Shown here piece by piece: positions 4,301 to 8,129 of a stretch of DNA of 8,129 nt (the stretch's first letter is position 1; the number at the start of each line of letters is the position of its first letter). Origin of the DNA: Psychrobacter sp. (lineage in GTDB: Bacteria; Pseudomonadota; Gammaproteobacteria; Pseudomonadales; Moraxellaceae); the NCBI GenBank assembly GCA_029264635.1, contig JARIAA010000030.1, positions 1 through 8,129 on the forward strand. The letters are read 5' to 3'. The notes beneath the pieces were generated by a model that saw nothing but the letters and a program-made list of their open reading frames with translations, ran no database searches and had not been told where the DNA came from. The translations under genes and the position numbers were made by a program.

Positions 4301-7120
4301 ATGAATTATTATAAGGATGCTGATAGTAACGAAACAAAAGAATGGCTTGACGCTTTTGAATCTGTCATCAAGCATGCGGACAAGGATCGCGCGCAGTTCT
4401 TACTCAAAGCTTTATATAATATGGCCGTTCAAGAGGGTCTACCATTTAACCGTCTAGATACTGCTTATATTAATACGATTGCAGTCGAAGATGAGCCTAT
4501 GTATCCTGGCGATTTAGCGATTGAACGTAAAATTCGCGCTCTTATTCGTTACAATGCTTTGGCGATGGTCATGCGGGCGAACAAAAACGACGATGACTTG
4601 GGTGGTCACTTAGCAACATTTGCGTCAAGTGCGACGCTTTATGAGACTGGCTTTAACCATTTCTTTCGCGCGGCGAATGACCACTTCGGTGGCGATATGA
4701 TCTATTATCAAGGTCACTCTGCACCAGGTATCTATGCCCGCTCTTATCTAGAAGGCCGCTTGACAGAAGAGCAACTAGAAAATTTTCGCCGTGAGGTGGG
4801 TGGTAAGGGTCTATCAAGCTACCCGCATCCCTACTTAATGCCTGACTATTGGCAGTTTCCAACGGTTTCTATGGGTCTTGGCCCAATCATGTCGATTTAT
4901 CATGCGCACGTACATCGCTATATGGAAAACCGTGGCTTACTCGAAGCGGAAGGCCGTAAGATTTGGACGTTTTTAGGCGATGGTGAGACAGATGAGCCAG
5001 AAAGCTTAGGCGCGATCTCTCTTGCTGGGCGTGAAAAGCTTGATAACTTAATTTGGGTTGTCAACTGTAATCTACAGCGTCTCGATGGTCCCGTACGTGG
5101 TAATGGCAAAATCATCCAAGAGCTTGAATCAGTATTTCGCGGGGCAGGCTGGCGAGTCATTAAAGTTATCTGGGGTGGTAATTGGGATAATCTACTGGAT
5201 AAAGATGATACTGGCGTTCTTAAACATCGCATGGAAGAAGCGGTTGATGGGGAGTATCAGCTTTATGAAGCGCGAACCCCTGAGTTCACTCGTAAAGAGT
5301 TCTTTGGCAAATATCCAGAATTAGAAGAGATGGCAAACGAGCTATCTGATTATGATATCTCACGTCTAAATCGTGGCGGTCATGATCCGATGAAAGTGTA
5401 TGCCGCTTTTAGCGAAGCCATGAAAACTAAGGGTCAGCCAACCGTTATTTTGGTTAAAACTGTTAAAGGTTATGGTTTATCTACCCAAACCCAAGCGGTT
5501 AATAAAGCACACCAAATTAAAAAACTTGATCAAGATTCTTTAATGTATTTCCGTGATCGTTTTGAATTGCCATTTACTGATGAGCAGTTAGAGACCCTTC
5601 CTTTTTATCGTCCTGATGAGAAGTCAGCGGAGATGAAGTACCTAAAAGGTCGCCGTGAAGCCTTGGGAGGTCATCTGCCCAATCGCCGCAGTGGTCATAT
5701 CCCACTGAAGATTCCTGAGTTATCTATCTTTGATCGAGTACTTAAAGGCAGTAATGGTAAAGAGCAGTCGACGACGATGGTATTCGTGCGTCTCTTATCA
5801 GCGATGCTCAAAAATAAAGACATCCAAGATCGTGTGGTGCCTATTGTCCCCGATGAGGCGCGTACTTTTGGTTTAGAAGGTATGTTCCGTCAACTAGGTA
5901 TTTACTCTGCTTCTGGGCAAAAATATACGCCTGAAGATAGTGAAGCATTGATGGGTTATAAAGAAGCCATCGACGGTCACATGTTAGAAGAGGGCATTAA
6001 CGAAGCGGGTGCTATGAGTACGTGGATTGCGCTTGCGACCAGTTATTCTGTCAATGCTTTACCGATGATTCCGCTTTATATTTACTACTCTATGTTTGGT
6101 TTTCAGCGCGTAGGCGACTTGGCATGGGCGGCAGGTGATTGTCAGGCGCAAGGATTTTTACTTGGAGCAACCGCTGGTCGTACCACACTAAACGGTGAAG
6201 GTTTGCAGCACCAAGATGGCCATTCGCAAATTTTATTTAATGCAGTACCCAACTGTGTCTCTTACGATCCCTGCTTTGGTTACGAATTGGCTGTGGTTAT
6301 GCATGATGGCCTACGCCGCATGTATGGTGAAGGCGAGCGCGTTTATTATTACCTGACCGTGATGAACGAGAACTACGAGCAGCCTGCCATGCCAGAAGGC
6401 GTTGAAGAAGGCATTAAACGCGGTATGTACTTACTTGAAGATAATGGGTCAAGCCAAGTGCAGCTGTTGGGTTCTGGTGTCATTTTACGTGAAGTACAAA
6501 AAGCATCGAAGATACTAAAAGAGGAGTTCAATATCACCTCCAACGTATGGAGTGTGACCAGCTTCAACGAGTTGACCAGTGATGGTATGGCATGTGATGA
6601 CTATAATCGCCTGCATCCTATGGAAGAAGAAAAAGTGTCGTGGATAACTGAGCAGTTGGCTCCGCACGAGGGTATTGTAGTAGCGGCAACAGATTATATG
6701 CGTAACTACTCAGAGCAAATCCGTGCATGGTTGCCAGACAATCGCCCTTATACCACACTGGGTACGGATGGTTATGGTCGTTCTGACACACGCGAACAGC
6801 TGCGTAGCTTCTTTAATGTAGATGCTGCTCATATCGTCGTTGCTACCCTCAAACGTCTAGCGGATGAAGGTGAGGTTGAGATGCGCTTAGTAAAAGATGC
6901 GATTTCAAGCTTTGGTATCGATGTGGATCAACCACCTGCATGGCAGCAGCAGCCTTACTATGATCATTCCCCAGATGCGCCTGCACCTGCGCCTGACCAT
7001 ATTAATCCAAATCCTGTACCTGAGTTTGTCGATGAAGATGATGAAGAGATTAGCACTGAAGGTCGCGCTGAAGATCAAGCCGATGCCGATTTACTCAATG
7101 ATGGTGACGTCAAAGAATAA
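4301..7120 (+). CDS. aceE: Pyruvate dehydrogenase E1 component, 939 aa
   Basis: This is the thiamine-diphosphate-dependent E1 of the pyruvate dehydrogenase complex, which decarboxylates pyruvate and acetylates the E2 lipoyl group in the cytoplasm. It aligns throughout with E. coli AceE. The thiamine-diphosphate motif is G-D-G-E-T-D-E-P-E (226-234) with N-C-N-L-Q (255-259). Active-site histidines are at 103, 139, 404 and 637/641. The catalytic Glu is 568 (E-G-I-N-E-A-G-A). The C-terminal transketolase-like domain contains G-T-D-G-Y-G-R-S-D. ATG 4301 is preferred because the N-terminus then matches E. coli in length and AAAAGGA lies 9 bases upstream; an in-frame ATG at 4274 with AGGTAGGA close by would add nine residues. 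Odd points: a roughly 63-residue C-terminal tail beyond the usual end, Pro-rich then strongly acidic, and a diverged mobile loop (392-404). aceF follows after 41 bases without a terminator. Confidence 0.97.
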   Translation: MNYYKDADSNETKEWLDAFESVIKHADKDRAQFLLKALYNMAVQEGLPFNRLDTAYINTIAVEDEPMYPGDLAIERKIRALIRYNALAMVMRANKNDDDLGGHLATFASSATLYETGFNHFFRAANDHFGGDMIYYQGHSAPGIYARSYLEGRLTEEQLENFRREVGGKGLSSYPHPYLMPDYWQFPTVSMGLGPIMSIYHAHVHRYMENRGLLEAEGRKIWTFLGDGETDEPESLGAISLAGREKLDNLIWVVNCNLQRLDGPVRGNGKIIQELESVFRGAGWRVIKVIWGGNWDNLLDKDDTGVLKHRMEEAVDGEYQLYEARTPEFTRKEFFGKYPELEEMANELSDYDISRLNRGGHDPMKVYAAFSEAMKTKGQPTVILVKTVKGYGLSTQTQAVNKAHQIKKLDQDSLMYFRDRFELPFTDEQLETLPFYRPDEKSAEMKYLKGRREALGGHLPNRRSGHIPLKIPELSIFDRVLKGSNGKEQSTTMVFVRLLSAMLKNKDIQDRVVPIVPDEARTFGLEGMFRQLGIYSASGQKYTPEDSEALMGYKEAIDGHMLEEGINEAGAMSTWIALATSYSVNALPMIPLYIYYSMFGFQRVGDLAWAAGDCQAQGFLLGATAGRTTLNGEGLQHQDGHSQILFNAVPNCVSYDPCFGYELAVVMHDGLRRMYGEGERVYYYLTVMNENYEQPAMPEGVEEGIKRGMYLLEDNGSSQVQLLGSGVILREVQKASKILKEEFNITSNVWSVTSFNELTSDGMACDDYNRLHPMEEEKVSWITEQLAPHEGIVVAATDYMRNYSEQIRAWLPDNRPYTTLGTDGYGRSDTREQLRSFFNVDAAHIVVATLKRLADEGEVEMRLVKDAISSFGIDVDQPPAWQQQPYYDHSPDAPAPAPDHINPNPVPEFVDEDDEEISTEGRAEDQADADLLNDGDVKE

Positions 7121-7148
7121 TAATCATAAGACAAGGCAATCATAAGAG

Positions 7149-7154
7149 AAGGAG
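7149..7154 (+). promoter_or_regulatory. Strong ribosome-binding site of aceF
   Basis: AAGGAG stands 7 bases before ATG 7162 in the 41-base gap after aceE. No hairpin is visible in the gap, so the two genes should be co-transcribed and aceF independently well translated. Confidence 0.75.
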
Positions 7155-7161
7155 AGTAAGG

Positions 7162-8129
7162 ATGGAAATTAAAGCCCCCGATTTTGGTGTGGATAGCGCC
7201 GAAGTCAGCGAAATTATGGTAGAAGTTGGCGACGTCATCGCAAAAGACGACAATATTATTTTATTAGAGTCTGATAAAGCTTCGGTGGAAGTGCCAAGCT
7301 CGGCTGCTGGTAAAATTACTAAAATTAGTGTCGCTATTGGTGATCAAGTTAGTGAAGGTATGGTACTGCTCGAGCTTGATAGCGATGCGGGTACGGACAG
7401 TGAAGATAATAGCCAAGACAACAACCAAAGTGCAGATGCAGACAGTAAAGACGCGCCCGTCGCTGACCAGCAGGAAGAAAAGGACAACGATAGCAAAGCA
7501 GCTGAGTCAAGCTCGCCTAAACCTGCTGCAAAAGCAGGAGCTGCAACGACACATGCATTGCCAGACCTTGGTGTCGATGAGGCGCAAGTGGCTGAGATTA
7601 TGGTCAGCGTTGGTGACATCGTTAGTGCAGATCAGTCAATCTTATTAATTGAGTCTGACAAGGCTTCAGTTGAAGTCCCAGCGCCAGTAGCTGGCAAGAT
7701 TGAAAAAATACTGGTCGAAGCAGGTGATACGGTTGCCAATGGGCAAGATTTTATCGTCATTGTGAGCAGTGATACTGATGATGCTAGTGATGAGCGCGCT
7801 GAAACACAGGCAAAAGCCAGCACAGATACCTCTAGCGATAGCGCTTCTACTAACAGTACTGCTAAAGAAAGTACGGTATCGGTTGAGCCACAAACAACCG
7901 GTGAACCAAAGCAGGCGGCAGTTAAATCGTCTTCTACGGGCGGCCAAAGCGAAAAACTCACCGAGTCTCAGATTAATAAAAAACTAACAGAAGTTTATGC
8001 AGGTCCTGCGGTGCGTAAGCTGGCTCGTCAGCGGGGCGTAGATATCACTGAAGTTAATGGCTCAGCACTTAATAATCGTATCTTAACAGAAGACTTGTTT
8101 GCGCATGTGAAAGACAGTCTAAAGGCTCA
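7162..8129 (+). CDS. aceF: Dihydrolipoamide acetyltransferase E2 of pyruvate dehydrogenase, partial
   Basis: This is the E2 core of the pyruvate dehydrogenase complex, which carries acetyl groups on lipoyl-lysine and transfers them to coenzyme A. The frame is open to the right edge; 322 codons are visible. Two lipoyl domains are present, residues 1-73 and 131-201, each with E-S-D-K-A; the lipoylated lysines are 39 and 167. The peripheral subunit-binding domain follows at about 279-313 (Y-A-G-P-A-V-R-K-L-A-R-Q-R-G-V). The catalytic acyltransferase domain must lie beyond the window. Two lipoyl domains differ from the three in E. coli. Linkers at 74-130 and 202-270 are rich in Asp, Ser, Thr, Gln and Glu rather than the more usual Ala-Pro type. 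The binding-domain loop reads G-S-A-L-N-N-R-I where the family usually has G-T-G-x-x-G-R-I. The gene is second in the aceEF operon. Confidence 0.95.
   Translation, partial: MEIKAPDFGVDSAEVSEIMVEVGDVIAKDDNIILLESDKASVEVPSSAAGKITKISVAIGDQVSEGMVLLELDSDAGTDSEDNSQDNNQSADADSKDAPVADQQEEKDNDSKAAESSSPKPAAKAGAATTHALPDLGVDEAQVAEIMVSVGDIVSADQSILLIESDKASVEVPAPVAGKIEKILVEAGDTVANGQDFIVIVSSDTDDASDERAETQAKASTDTSSDSASTNSTAKESTVSVEPQTTGEPKQAAVKSSSTGGQSEKLTESQINKKLTEVYAGPAVRKLARQRGVDITEVNGSALNNRILTEDLFAHVKDSLKA

Noticed and set aside
4143..4337. Minus-strand 64-codon frame across the aceE leader and start
   Set aside because: It overlaps the leader hairpins and the aceE N-terminus, shows no family features, and has no good ribosome-binding site.
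7162..7770. The two similar lipoyl-domain segments as a mobile or recent DNA duplication
   Set aside because: Tandem lipoyl domains are normal in E2 proteins and the copies differ at many codons.
7344..7961. Minus-strand and alternate-frame open frames inside aceF
   Set aside because: They are shadows of the biased Asp/Ser/Ala codons in the aceF linkers; aceF itself has two clear lipoyl domains in its frame.

Overview
The window looks like chromosomal DNA of a gammaproteobacterium of the Moraxellaceae, most likely Psychrobacter or a close relative. This rests on moderate base composition, an E. coli-type homodimeric pyruvate dehydrogenase E1 closely followed by its E2 gene, and acidic Asp/Ser-rich linkers. 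The genus is inferred from general familiarity, since no search could be run.

Left half, minus strand: three genes appear to form one transcription unit read right to left. The first is a 154-residue exported protein with a single DUF11-like beta domain (2885-3349, GTG start). The second is a 700-residue exported protein of several such domains (748-2850). The third is a related exported protein that runs off the left edge (1-620). All three have N-terminal signal sequences. The second and third share an N-terminal module (I-D-N-[VI]-A-x-A-x-Y, then S-N-x-V-x-V). Two perfect inverted repeats in tandem sit between the second and third genes, where they could tune the amount of the third protein. 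No function is established for this cluster. Envelope or extracellular structural proteins are the most reasonable reading, and this is the least understood part of the window.

Middle (3350-4300): a divergent intergenic region of about 950 bases. It holds a likely promoter for the secreted-protein operon, with an inverted repeat over its -35, and a likely promoter for aceE (TATAAT at 4061-4066) below a very AT-rich tract. The aceE leader would be about 230 nt long and contains a strong hairpin at 4124-4152. About 300 bases between these parts hold nothing I recognise.

Right half, plus strand: aceE (4301-7120) encodes the pyruvate dehydrogenase E1 component and aceF (7162 to beyond the right edge) the dihydrolipoamide acetyltransferase E2. 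Together they make two of the three enzymes converting pyruvate to acetyl-CoA. Both show lineage-specific features: an acidic, Pro-rich C-terminal tail on E1, a diverged active-site loop in E1, acidic linkers in E2, and an altered loop in the E2 peripheral subunit-binding domain. There is no mobile element, CRISPR array, tRNA or rRNA visible.
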